Origin: Myxococcota bacterium
GTDB taxonomy: Bacteria > Myxococcota_A > Polyangia > HGW-17
Assembly (NCBI GenBank): GCA_018821305.1
Contig: JAHJMN010000204.1
Span: 1 to 32,917 of the forward strand
Direction of reading: 5' to 3'
DNA length: 32,917 bases
Part shown: piece by piece, positions 14,396 to 23,525 of the stretch
Position numbering within the stretch: the stretch's first letter is position 1
How the letters are laid out: each line of letters begins with the position of its first letter
Made by a program: the position numbers and the translations under genes
Notes under the pieces: model-generated
Told to the model about the DNA's origin: nothing
Databases searched by the model: none
What the model saw: only the letters and a program-made list of their open reading frames with translations

Positions 14396-17300
14396 ATGAA
14401 AATATTATGTCCTCAATGTTCAAAATCTTTCGAAGGAGAACCACCGATAAACTGCCCGGGATGTGGAAAAACTATTTTCTCAGGCGATTTGAAAGGAAAT
14501 TTTTCCCTCGAAGGAGTGGCTCTTTTATATGTAAAAAGAGATAATGGCAAAGAATTTGGACCTTTTCCTGCTGAAAAAATAAAATCTTTAATAAAAATCG
14601 GAAAAATTACTGTTAATGAACTGGTATCTCAGGATAAAAATAAATGGCATAAATTATCTGATATTCCTGAAATTAAGGCAATAATGCCAGATGAAGTATC
14701 TGATAATAACAGTGATTTACCCGGTCTGAAAAGCGGAAGTGATTTACCTGGTCTGAAAAGCGGAAGTGATTTACCTGGTCTGAAAAGCAGCAGTGATTTA
14801 CCGGGTCTGAAAAGCAGCAGTGATTTACCGGGTCTGAAAAGCAGCTCTGGTCTTTCGCTTGATACTTCAGATGTGGAATTACCAGCAATAAAAAGAGCCC
14901 CCTCTTCCGATAATTTTCCCGGAATTAAAAGCAGTTTACCTGGTGTGAAAACAGGGAGTGATCTGCCTGGTGTTAAAAGCAATCTTCCTGGAGCAAAAAA
15001 CAGTGGAGACTTACCCGGAGTAAGATCTGATTTGCCTGGAGTAAATACATCTTTACCCGGAGTAAGATCCGATTTGCCCGGAGTAAATACATCTTTACCC
15101 GGAGTAAGATCTGATTTGCCTGGAGTAAATACATCTCTGGATTTAAACAGTGAAGATGAAAAAGAGAAAGAAAGGTTTACCTCCGGATTTCATATTCCCA
15201 CTGGCGAAAGCATTCAGTTACCTTCACAAGAGCTGGATCTTATTGATGTGGGGCAAACTGGCGAAAATAATGATTTTAGCCTGGATATGGATGAAAATCT
15301 TCTTTCAGATGGAGCAGATAACATACTTTCTTCTCTTGAAGAAATAAACAATGCTGAAAGTAACTCAACACCTGCAAAGTCTTTTTCTGAACAAGTTACT
15401 ATTCCACTCGAACAAGAAGATTCAGCCTCACCAACTTCGAGTTATTCGGAAATTTCCTCTCTGGAGCTGGATACGACATCGGCACCTGAATTTATTAAGA
15501 AGACGCCACTGTCAGAAAGAGAAGAATATTATGAAGAAGAAAAGTCCTCAAAACCCCTGCTTATTGGAGCTGGAATTTTAGGATTACTGATAATTTTCTT
15601 TATAATAGAATGGCTTTTCGGGTTCATCGGTATTTTGGGAACAGGGAAAAAAGAAAACAAAAAGCCACAGGTTGTTCAGAAAAATACTGTGGACAACAAT
15701 AAAAAGCCTGTAAGGAGGCATGCTGATAAATTTTATTTCGAGATGAACTATAAGAAGCTCGGTAATAAAACGAAAACTCCTGGATTACAAGGATGTGAAG
15801 CAGCTCTTCTAAATTTGATACATAACCACGATGACTCAGGATTAAATATATGTGCTCAATTTAAAAATACAACTGTTGAAGCAGCAGATGAACAAACAAT
15901 GCGTGTAAATACGCTGAAATTATTGATTCTGAGTAGTTTTTCTGGTGAAATTCATAAGAAAATTCATACAGAAAAAATAAAAGATCCATTGAAAAAGGCT
16001 GACACTATAATTACTCAGGCAATTTCAAGAAATCGAAAAAGTGCTTTATGGAACTATTATAATGCTCTGAAATTCTATATGGATAATAATTACAAAGATA
16101 TGCGGATATCAATAAATCAGGCCAGATCACAGGAATCTGGAAAGCATAGTGCCCTTGAATTTTATGCGGGTTTACTTGGAGAAAAAGAAGGGATAGAAAA
16201 TCTTTCCAGAATAAAAGGAATGGAGAGATATGCCAAAATACTTCCCAGTCTTTCAGCCTTGATTAAACAACAGATAGAACCTGAATTTTTACCACTCATA
16301 GACAAGAGTAAATTTAAAATATCGGAAATAAAAGAGATCATTAAAGATGATGCTCCTCCAGCCCTCAAAGCCTGGGAGCAGATCGTTGCAGCGTGGGATC
16401 AATGGATGGCGGGAAATCTTAAGAGAACATGGACCCACTGCAATAAAGCTTTGTTAAAAGACAAATTTATGACTCTGTCAGCTGAAATATGTGCCGGAAT
16501 ATGGGCTTGGCATGGGTTTTACGGAGATATTGAAGAAAAAATTTCCAACAATCCGATTCAGTTTAATGATTTTATTAAAATAAAAACATGGTTATCCGAC
16601 GGGAAAAGAGCCGCTGCAATGGCTGTGTGGGAAGAATATTCAAATAAAAAAGGGGAAAAATCACTTCCACTGCGAGCTTTTGTCAAAATAACATCCAGAG
16701 AACACTGGGAGGAAAAACTTGCTTTATCGTTTGAAAAATATGAATCTGCCACATGTAATTATATTCTGGAGGCAGCTCTAAGATATGGAAATACTGCCGG
16801 TGAGATTTCTAAATGGATTCAACAAAATATCAAAAATAAATCGGAAAATGTAAAATTATTGATAAAACTTATGGATATAATATCCGATTATACTTTTAAA
16901 AATATTGATAAACTTGAGCGAATATCAAAAGAATTTAAATTTGAGGTTAAAGGACCACTTATTCCATTTGTTGCAATGTTTGCCCTGTCTGCAAATGATA
17001 AAAGGGAATTGGATGAAAAAAGCATTCTTGATTCTTATGCTCTGAGTTATAAAATTTTAAAATTAACCCACTCTGGACAGCAAGAACAAGCCATAAAAAT
17101 AATTGAAAAAAACGGGAAAAAAATCAAGGATTCTGTATTTTTTGCATCTGCGGTAAGCGTCTGGCTGGATTCTCAGCATAAAGATAGAATTTCGAAAGCA
17201 CGTTTTATTGCTGATAGAGCAATAAGAATTCTTCCGGGAATAATGGATTCACATCCTGTTATCGGAAGACTATTTATTGAAAGTGGACAACATGAAACGG

Positions 17301-17920
17301 GAGAAAAAATATTTGAAAAAGCCGCTAACGCTGGACTTTTGAATGTGGAGGATTTTATGAAGTGGTCTGAATTAGAAATCAGATCAAAAAGGTATAAATC
17401 TGCTCTGGACGCTCTAGATCGTGGTTTGAAAAAATTTAAAGGCAACACAGATCTTCTTTTTGCAAAAGCTACATTATTTGTTGATCAGAGAAACCCGAGA
17501 AAAGCTGTCGAAACCCTGAATGAGATACCTGATAATTCTAAAGTTGCTGGCCTTAAATATATTTATCTTGGGAACAGTTATTTAAAACTTCGTCAAAAAC
17601 GAGAAGCGGAGAAAGCTTTTAGTAAAGCAATAAAACTGGCTCCGGATAGTGCGGAGCTGCATTTTAAATATGCAAAAATTCTGCTTGCAGATAACAAACT
17701 TTCCACGGCAATAAAACACTTTGAAAAAGCAATAAAAATTGCCGGGAAAGAAAATCACTCCTGGCTTTACGAAGCCCACAGGCTTGTGGGAGGGGCTTAT
17801 AAGGAAAAAGGCAATAAAGCAAAAGCTGTTTCTCATATTAAAAAATATGGAGAACTTGTTCCCGATGGTCCACTGAAACAGGAAGCTGTAAGACTTCTGC
17901 AATCTCTGGGTGTTTACTGA
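14396..17920 (+). CDS. Zinc-ribbon/GYF/LPG-repeat/TPR membrane protein
   Basis: A 1174-aa protein. It opens with MKILCPQC, a zinc ribbon using C5, C8, C20 and C23, followed by a GYF_2-type domain (about 41-97, with GPFPAEKIKSLIKIGKI). Residues 106-246 are a low-complexity array of LPG motifs encoded by near-identical DNA repeats, then an acidic linker, one membrane helix (about 387-413) and a long helical TPR-like region whose clearest repeats lie near the C-terminus (SYLKLRQKREAEKAFSKAI). The start at 14396 is preferred because AAAGGA precedes it and the zinc ribbon begins there. Architecture suggests a scaffold linking cytoplasmic recognition to an outer-face TPR surface. It heads the run that includes ksgA and tsaD. 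Confidence 0.85.
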   Translation: MKILCPQCSKSFEGEPPINCPGCGKTIFSGDLKGNFSLEGVALLYVKRDNGKEFGPFPAEKIKSLIKIGKITVNELVSQDKNKWHKLSDIPEIKAIMPDEVSDNNSDLPGLKSGSDLPGLKSGSDLPGLKSSSDLPGLKSSSDLPGLKSSSGLSLDTSDVELPAIKRAPSSDNFPGIKSSLPGVKTGSDLPGVKSNLPGAKNSGDLPGVRSDLPGVNTSLPGVRSDLPGVNTSLPGVRSDLPGVNTSLDLNSEDEKEKERFTSGFHIPTGESIQLPSQELDLIDVGQTGENNDFSLDMDENLLSDGADNILSSLEEINNAESNSTPAKSFSEQVTIPLEQEDSASPTSSYSEISSLELDTTSAPEFIKKTPLSEREEYYEEEKSSKPLLIGAGILGLLIIFFIIEWLFGFIGILGTGKKENKKPQVVQKNTVDNNKKPVRRHADKFYFEMNYKKLGNKTKTPGLQGCEAALLNLIHNHDDSGLNICAQFKNTTVEAADEQTMRVNTLKLLILSSFSGEIHKKIHTEKIKDPLKKADTIITQAISRNRKSALWNYYNALKFYMDNNYKDMRISINQARSQESGKHSALEFYAGLLGEKEGIENLSRIKGMERYAKILPSLSALIKQQIEPEFLPLIDKSKFKISEIKEIIKDDAPPALKAWEQIVAAWDQWMAGNLKRTWTHCNKALLKDKFMTLSAEICAGIWAWHGFYGDIEEKISNNPIQFNDFIKIKTWLSDGKRAAAMAVWEEYSNKKGEKSLPLRAFVKITSREHWEEKLALSFEKYESATCNYILEAALRYGNTAGEISKWIQQNIKNKSENVKLLIKLMDIISDYTFKNIDKLERISKEFKFEVKGPLIPFVAMFALSANDKRELDEKSILDSYALSYKILKLTHSGQQEQAIKIIEKNGKKIKDSVFFASAVSVWLDSQHKDRISKARFIADRAIRILPGIMDSHPVIGRLFIESGQHETGEKIFEKAANAGLLNVEDFMKWSELEIRSKRYKSALDALDRGLKKFKGNTDLLFAKATLFVDQRNPRKAVETLNEIPDNSKVAGLKYIYLGNSYLKLRQKREAEKAFSKAIKLAPDSAELHFKYAKILLADNKLSTAIKHFEKAIKIAGKENHSWLYEAHRLVGGAYKEKGNKAKAVSHIKKYGELVPDGPLKQEAVRLLQSLGVY
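14711..14845 (+). repeat. 27-bp coding tandem repeat, 5 copies
   Basis: Five consecutive 27-bp units encode SDLPGLKSG or SDLPGLKSS. The units differ by a few bases only, implying recent expansion by slippage or recombination. Confidence 0.9.
15011..15136 (+). repeat. 42-bp coding tandem repeat, 3 copies
   Basis: Three units of 42 bp encode alternating LPGVRSD and LPGVNTS. The third is slightly degenerate at its end. It is a second, independent expansion of the same LPG motif in the same protein. Confidence 0.9.
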
Positions 17921-17968
17921 TAACCATTCTGGAATTTGCTTCCTGAATACCTGGAAAACGGAAAAAGT

Positions 17969-18772
17969 ATGTTGGATAAAAATTTTCGTGCGGACAAAAG
18001 TTGGGGACAGAATTATCTCGTCAATCGTGGAATAATTAAAAAAATAGTTGAAGCATGCGAACTTGAAAAACATGACAATATTATTGAAATCGGGGCGGGA
18101 AAAGGTGCTCTAACTTCTGAGATTGCTGAAAAAGGACCATGTTTAACAGCTCTGGAGCCGCATAATCTCAGTTTCGAGTATTTAATAGAAAAATTTAAAG
18201 ATAATCCTACTGTTAAAATAATTCAGGAAGATGCTACAATATTTGATTTTTCAGCAATAATTGATGGAAGTACCGTTATTGTTGGCAACCTTCCTTATAA
18301 TGTTTCTTCAAGAATTTTGAAGAGACTTTTTGAAACAGCTTGTACCTCAGCAAAATGGATTCTGATGTTTCAGAGGGAAATGGCTGAAAGAATTACAGCA
18401 CAAGAAAAAACTTCAGATTATGGGGCTTTAAGTGTAATGACATTTCTGTATACAAAACCGCAATTACTTTTCCATGTGAAGCCAGGGTCCTTTAGTCCAG
18501 CTCCTAAAATCGAAAGTTCCGTTGTGGAATTTGTTCCACATAATAAATATCCGGAAATTAACTCCGACATGTTTGAGTTGTGGTTAAAAAAAATATTTTC
18601 CATGAGAAGAAAGAAGATTGGTGGAATACTTAAAAATTTTCTTCAAGAAGGATATGCTGCGGAAGTACTTTCACGTTCAGGCATTTCCGCAGAAGTAAGA
18701 CCTCAAGATATTTCTCCTGGTGAGTTTTTTATTTTAATTTCCATAATTTTAACTTATACAATACAGAAGTGA
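17969..18772 (+). CDS. rsmA: 16S rRNA dimethyladenosine transferase RsmA/KsgA
   Basis: This SAM-dependent enzyme dimethylates two adjacent adenosines near the 3' end of 16S rRNA (A1518/A1519 in E. coli) late in small-subunit assembly. The 267-aa product has the N-terminal KSWGQNYLVN, the SAM-binding EIGAGKGALTSEI (from residue 40), the acidic LEPHN end of strand 2 and the catalytic NLPYN (107-111). The C-terminal domain is normal in length. I prefer the ATG at 17969 (GGAAAAAG before it); a TTG at 17936 would add 11 residues and cannot be excluded. It lies 48 bp after the TPR gene, in the same run. Confidence 0.95.
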   Translation: MLDKNFRADKSWGQNYLVNRGIIKKIVEACELEKHDNIIEIGAGKGALTSEIAEKGPCLTALEPHNLSFEYLIEKFKDNPTVKIIQEDATIFDFSAIIDGSTVIVGNLPYNVSSRILKRLFETACTSAKWILMFQREMAERITAQEKTSDYGALSVMTFLYTKPQLLFHVKPGSFSPAPKIESSVVEFVPHNKYPEINSDMFELWLKKIFSMRRKKIGGILKNFLQEGYAAEVLSRSGISAEVRPQDISPGEFFILISIILTYTIQK

Positions 18773-18799
18773 ATCAACCGGCCATGGGTGAGGCATACC

Positions 18800-21460
18800 G
18801 TGTCGAATAATCTGATATTAATACTGGATACACAAAACAGATGTAAAACACTTATGGAGTCTCTGATTTCGCTGAATACACGCTGCGAAGTTGTTAATTC
18901 AAGCGGACAGTTGGCACAAAAACTTAACTCCGGATTTACCAATGCAGCTGTTGCAAATATTCATCATAATGATGAGTTTGAACTTCTGGAGCATCTGTCA
19001 AAAATTTCACTTACATATCCGGAAGTTCCTCTTTTTATTCTTGTTCCGGAAACCATCGAAAACACTCTAAAATGGGGTCCCAAGGTTTTTTTATTAACAA
19101 AACCTGTAAGTGCCTATTCTATTTTAAGGAGACTCAGTTTTTTCAACGAAAACAGTTTTCCTTATGAAGGTACAATTAAGGGTCCTATGTTGCTTTCTTT
19201 GCTTGATCATTGCCTTTTTGAGCAAAAAAGTTATGCGATAACTATCAATTATAAAGATATTCATAAAGCGGAACTGATGATTCGCGAAGGCAAATGGGTT
19301 TCCCTGTATATAGACGACAGCCTTAAAAACAACAGGCTTCTACTTCCTTTTTACTGGGAGGAAGTTCAGTACAGAATCAGGAAAACAGAAAACGCAGAAG
19401 TTGGCGAATTTGAAATTGAAAATACTGATTATGATAGATTTAGAAGGGATTTTCATTCCTGGGTGTCTCTTATGGAGCAGATGCCCAAAGCTTCCGATCG
19501 CATAGCTATTGATCATGAAAAGCTTGCTAATCTCAGTGGTTCGATTCCAAAGGATGTAATTCCTCTTATTCGACTCGTTGACGGAAACAACGATATGTTT
19601 TCCATTTTTTTAGCCAGCGAGCAAAATCCCTGGGATACAGCACAGAATCTTGGATATCTTTACTTCTCCGATGTTTTGTTTGTTATAAATTCTGAAGCAT
19701 CAGGAAAACGAATTTATTCATCTGAAAATTCTGACAGTAGAAAATACCGCGTACAGAAAGAAGTTTTTGATCGTTTTGGCGGAACATCTATGATCTCAAG
19801 CAAGCCTCGAAGAAGTAGAGAATTGGCTAACTGGATTATGGATCCTGCTGCTGCCGCAAGAAAACTGGAAGAAAATCTTAAAGATGAAATAAAAAAACAC
19901 CGACAACTTAAACCCGAAGAAAACGAATTCCGTCCCCGACGTAGAACTCAACCGGGTCTTGGAGAGTTGGTTTCTTCCCTTCAGGATGAAATCGAAGGGA
20001 AATTTGAATCTTCCACTTCAGATGCAAAAAGCGGAGAATGGGGAAACATATCTTCCGATAAACAACCTTCATTTTCTGATATTGTCGGTTTTATGACTCA
20101 GGATGAAGACGAAGGCCATACTAAACCAATAGAAAATAAAAAAGAAAGTGATTCTCCTCAGTCAAATGATGGGGCACGCAGTGCTACTCTGGAAATGACT
20201 TCCTTTCCTGACGCCGAAGATGATTTTGAGGAAATTGATGCTCTACCGGGAATCGTAATAGAGGAAGACACGGAAATGCTGGCAGACGAAAGTCAAGCTA
20301 TGCAGAGTGGAACTATCGAATTTGGGAAGAAAAAAGCCTGGGATGAGGATAGTTCTGAGATTATTGTGCAAATTGACGATACAGGAAAACCGGTAAAAGT
20401 TAATACAATTCATGACGATCAGGACGAAGGTCTTCCGGTTGATCTTGTCGAACTTCGAAAACAGGCGGGACACCCACCTGCTTCATCTCTGGATGAACTT
20501 AAAGCTCTTAGAGAAAAACGACGCACCGATGGATACTATCGCAGTGATTCAGTTATTACTAACGGTGATGATGACGAAGACAATGAAGAAGTTGCTGAAC
20601 TAAAAAATATAATTAAAAAAAATCGTTCCGGAGAAAATAATTCTTTCGGCGGTGAGTACAGCGCACTTGAAGAAGAATCTGCAGATTCTGAGAATTTGGA
20701 AGAAAAACCTGATAAAACTTCAGAAAAAAAAGAAAAAAAAGAAATCGATCCATATGCTACTGAACGGATAACTCCTGCTCAACTACGGATGGAAACATTT
20801 CACAAAGACGATTTTAACTCTGGAAGTGGCAAGAAAATAGCATTTATTTTAATAGCATTTGTAGTTGCGGGTATCGCAGTCTGGTTTTTCTTTTTAAGAG
20901 ATAAAAATCAGGATATGAAAATGTCTGACAAGACATCAGATGAATCTGCTAAAAAAATAGATGACAATAATATGAAGTCGGTTAATAAAAAACCGGAAGT
21001 AATGAAACCTGCTGAAATGAAGCCGGAAAAAGTTATTAAGGAAGTAATTAAACCTGTTGAAATGAAACCGGAGAAACTCACTCCGGAAGTAATAAAACCG
21101 GAAAAGGATCCAGTTGTTGAAAAAGAAATACTGGGAATTGAATCTGAATACCGGAAGAATGGAAAAATTAAAGTTGTCGAAGATGGGGCTGCTAAGTATC
21201 CAGAAGCGACAAAACTCCTCGATATTCTTGCCTTTTATTATTATGATAGAGGCAATTTAAAAAAAGCACGCGCCTACGCGGAAAAGGCTGTAAAAACTCC
21301 TGGTGATTCTGCGGAAGGCTGGAGAATTATCGGTCTTATAGAATATGAACTTGGAAATAAAGATAAATATTTGCCTGCTTTTAAAAAATTCTTGTCACTT
21401 CGACCAAATGATCCGAAAGCTCAAAAAATAGTAGACGAACTTGGTATAAAGGTTAAATAA
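18800..21460 (+). CDS. Pseudo-receiver/PATAN (DUF4388)/TPR membrane protein
   Basis: An 886-aa protein. The N-terminal 115 residues fold like a response-regulator receiver (LILILDTQN, then LLTKPVSAYSILRRL) but lack an evident phosphoacceptor Asp. A PATAN/DUF4388 domain follows (GPMLLSLLDHCLFEQKS), then about 400 residues of charged, disordered sequence. A single membrane helix lies near 678-700, next a Lys/Pro-rich linker, then a C-terminal TPR (about 775-886). The GTG start at 18800 is chosen because GAGG lies six bases upstream. This class is common in deltaproteobacterial signalling and gliding proteins; the partner is unknown. It sits 3 bp upstream of tsaD, so the two are surely cotranscribed. 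Confidence 0.85.
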   Translation: MSNNLILILDTQNRCKTLMESLISLNTRCEVVNSSGQLAQKLNSGFTNAAVANIHHNDEFELLEHLSKISLTYPEVPLFILVPETIENTLKWGPKVFLLTKPVSAYSILRRLSFFNENSFPYEGTIKGPMLLSLLDHCLFEQKSYAITINYKDIHKAELMIREGKWVSLYIDDSLKNNRLLLPFYWEEVQYRIRKTENAEVGEFEIENTDYDRFRRDFHSWVSLMEQMPKASDRIAIDHEKLANLSGSIPKDVIPLIRLVDGNNDMFSIFLASEQNPWDTAQNLGYLYFSDVLFVINSEASGKRIYSSENSDSRKYRVQKEVFDRFGGTSMISSKPRRSRELANWIMDPAAAARKLEENLKDEIKKHRQLKPEENEFRPRRRTQPGLGELVSSLQDEIEGKFESSTSDAKSGEWGNISSDKQPSFSDIVGFMTQDEDEGHTKPIENKKESDSPQSNDGARSATLEMTSFPDAEDDFEEIDALPGIVIEEDTEMLADESQAMQSGTIEFGKKKAWDEDSSEIIVQIDDTGKPVKVNTIHDDQDEGLPVDLVELRKQAGHPPASSLDELKALREKRRTDGYYRSDSVITNGDDDEDNEEVAELKNIIKKNRSGENNSFGGEYSALEEESADSENLEEKPDKTSEKKEKKEIDPYATERITPAQLRMETFHKDDFNSGSGKKIAFILIAFVVAGIAVWFFFLRDKNQDMKMSDKTSDESAKKIDDNNMKSVNKKPEVMKPAEMKPEKVIKEVIKPVEMKPEKLTPEVIKPEKDPVVEKEILGIESEYRKNGKIKVVEDGAAKYPEATKLLDILAFYYYDRGNLKKARAYAEKAVKTPGDSAEGWRIIGLIEYELGNKDKYLPAFKKFLSLRPNDPKAQKIVDELGIKVK
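20980..21115 (+). repeat. Degenerate KPEV/MKPE coding repeats in the linker
   Basis: Repeated EVIKP, EMKPEK and EVMKP units alternate over about 45 residues just beyond the membrane helix. The composition is TonB-like, as expected of an extended linker spanning part of the periplasm. Confidence 0.65.
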
Positions 21461-21462
21461 AA

Positions 21463-22506
21463 ATGCGAGTTCTGGGAATAGAATCTTCCTGTGATGAGAC
21501 TGCTGCTTCTGTAGTTTTAGATGGAAGAATCATTGAAAGTAATGTTATATATTCACAAGTAAAAGAACATCGAAAATATGGAGGCGTAGTTCCAGAAATA
21601 GCTTCCCGTCAACACATTAAAGCCATAATTCCCGTACTTGATGAAGCTCTGGAGAATTCTGGTGGAATTGAAAACATCGATGTAATTGCAGTTACAAATG
21701 GCCCTGGTCTTGTGGGGAGTTTGTTGGTTGGGGTTTCCGCTGCGAAAGCCCTGTCTCTTGCCACGGGAAAGCCACTTGTAGCAGTAAACCATCTTGAAGC
21801 TCATCTTAAAGCTCCTTTCTGCGGTTTTCCCGATAATCCTCCACCGGAGCCTGATTTTCCGCATATTTCTCTCCTTGTAAGTGGTGGACATTCAATTCTT
21901 TTTCATGTTACGGAAGAAAAAAGGACCGTTTTAGGAGCGACAAGGGACGATGCTGCAGGAGAAGCCTTTGATAAAGCAGCAAAAATGATGGGATTAGGTT
22001 ATCCTGGAGGCAAAATAATTGATGATTTGGCTCAAAAAGGCGATCCAACCCGATTTCGTCTTCCACGAGGGCTTAAAGGCCGAGGAGAATACGACTACAG
22101 TTTTTCAGGCCTGAAAACAGCTCTAATGAATCTAATCGACTCCATGGAAGATCTCGATTCCGGTACTATCAATGATTTGTGTTACGCTTTTCGGGAAAGT
22201 GTAGTTTTATCTCTCCTTGAAAAGGCAGAAAAAGCAATTTCAACCTTCCCCGTAAAGTCACTTGTTGTTTCCGGCGGGGTAGCTGCAAATTCATACCTTC
22301 GTACTAAATCACAGAAACTGTCTGAAAAATATGGAATAAGATGTGTTCTTCCTCCTAAAATACTGTGTACGGATAATGCTGCCATGGTAGCCAGTTATGG
22401 ATATAATCTCGCTGTAAAAAAACAATGGGCAGATCCTTCTCTTAATGCATTTGCATCCTCCCAGTGGACAAAAAGAGGTGAACTTTCCGGTAATTCAGGA
22501 CGTTAA
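21463..22506 (+). CDS. tsaD: tRNA threonylcarbamoyladenosine transferase TsaD
   Basis: TsaD transfers the threonylcarbamoyl group to A37 of ANN-decoding tRNAs, working with TsaB, TsaE and TsaC. The 347-aa protein starts MRVLGIESSCDETAASVV, the ASKHA-fold opening, and has the metal-binding pair H110/H114 in NHLEAHLKAP and the metal Asp304 in CTDNAAMVASYG, plus the GGVAANSYLR segment. Length is typical. It begins 2 bp after the upstream stop codon and overlaps the next gene by one base (TAATG), so it is tightly cotranscribed. No tsaB or tsaE is in the window. Confidence 0.98.
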   Translation: MRVLGIESSCDETAASVVLDGRIIESNVIYSQVKEHRKYGGVVPEIASRQHIKAIIPVLDEALENSGGIENIDVIAVTNGPGLVGSLLVGVSAAKALSLATGKPLVAVNHLEAHLKAPFCGFPDNPPPEPDFPHISLLVSGGHSILFHVTEEKRTVLGATRDDAAGEAFDKAAKMMGLGYPGGKIIDDLAQKGDPTRFRLPRGLKGRGEYDYSFSGLKTALMNLIDSMEDLDSGTINDLCYAFRESVVLSLLEKAEKAISTFPVKSLVVSGGVAANSYLRTKSQKLSEKYGIRCVLPPKILCTDNAAMVASYGYNLAVKKQWADPSLNAFASSQWTKRGELSGNSGR

Positions 22507-23525
22507 TGGGAATTCTTGTAGTTACTCGAATAATTGAAGCAAGGCGGCTTGTAGATAAGTCCAGGATAGATGATCTTGCTTCTCTTCAGCGCCGACACGC
22601 TGCAATCTGCAAAGAGATAATTGCGATAAGCAGTGGAGAATTACTACATACTGGAACTACAGGAATTGTCTGTAGATTTGAAAATCCAGTTATTGCTGTA
22701 TCGACATCCATAAAGATACTGCATGCACATAAATACTGGAATTCAGGGACAAAGCCACCGGAAATTTCCATAACTGTGAATGAAGGTGATTTTCAATATG
22801 GAGAGGGTATTGTTACTGGGCAAGCCTATGAAAAAGCTTCAAATATACTGACTTCCTCAGGAACCTGGGAGTTACTGATTGATGAAAAAATTCATAAAGA
22901 ATGGGATCAGCGAGGAAACCGGGAAACAGGCGTTCACCGTAGCCTTAACAATACAACAGTATTCTGGACGGTAAAATGGGATGGGCCTTCAGTTCAACCA
23001 AGAGAATTGGTTCATATCAGGAGTATTGGAACCACCGTCGGACTTCTAACTGCTCCACTTCTGGCTATTATCATACTTGTTTTTACCTTTTCAGTTAAAA
23101 AAACAACGGAAACCAGGAAAATTTTATATTGGGGACCCATTACAGATCTGCATACAGAGAAACAATTTGATCCACCTGATAAAGTGTCCAAAAAATATAA
23201 AATAGTACGAGCCTGGAATACAGTTATACCTCAAACCCCTGCAGATAAGGGAGATCTTCAATTTACTGCAAGAGTTAAAAAGAAAAATGGTCATTATCAT
23301 TGGTTTTTTGAAGTGACGGATGTTTTTACAGGTAAAATAATTTCAATTCTCTCGGGATCTGCCCCCCAAACTGACGATTACAGACTGGAAATAAAAAAAA
23401 CTGTTGTTAAATTTCTTCTTGAACTCCCTGAGCCTGATCCAGGAGAGATTCGAAAACTATGTGCAGGTCCTCAGGAAAAGACCTGCTATGAAGATTTTTT
23501 TTCAGGCAGGCGAGAGAAACCATGA
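22506..23525 (+). CDS. Degenerate class III cyclase-like membrane protein
   Basis: The N-terminal 165 residues of this 339-aa protein follow the class III nucleotide-cyclase fold: an SSGELLHTGTTGIVCRFENP segment aligns with the usual gGxxxKxxGDgxxaxF, and GEGIVTGQAYEKASNIL with the later dimer segment. The two metal-binding aspartates are missing (GTTG instead of GDG, and no DIxGFT motif), so it is probably not catalytic. A membrane helix at about 178-200 precedes a 140-residue domain of unknown type, presumably outside the cytoplasm. It overlaps tsaD by 1 bp and the next gene by 4 bp. It could be a signalling adaptor. Confidence 0.7.
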   Translation: MGILVVTRIIEARRLVDKSRIDDLASLQRRHAAICKEIIAISSGELLHTGTTGIVCRFENPVIAVSTSIKILHAHKYWNSGTKPPEISITVNEGDFQYGEGIVTGQAYEKASNILTSSGTWELLIDEKIHKEWDQRGNRETGVHRSLNNTTVFWTVKWDGPSVQPRELVHIRSIGTTVGLLTAPLLAIIILVFTFSVKKTTETRKILYWGPITDLHTEKQFDPPDKVSKKYKIVRAWNTVIPQTPADKGDLQFTARVKKKNGHYHWFFEVTDVFTGKIISILSGSAPQTDDYRLEIKKTVVKFLLELPEPDPGEIRKLCAGPQEKTCYEDFFSGRREKP

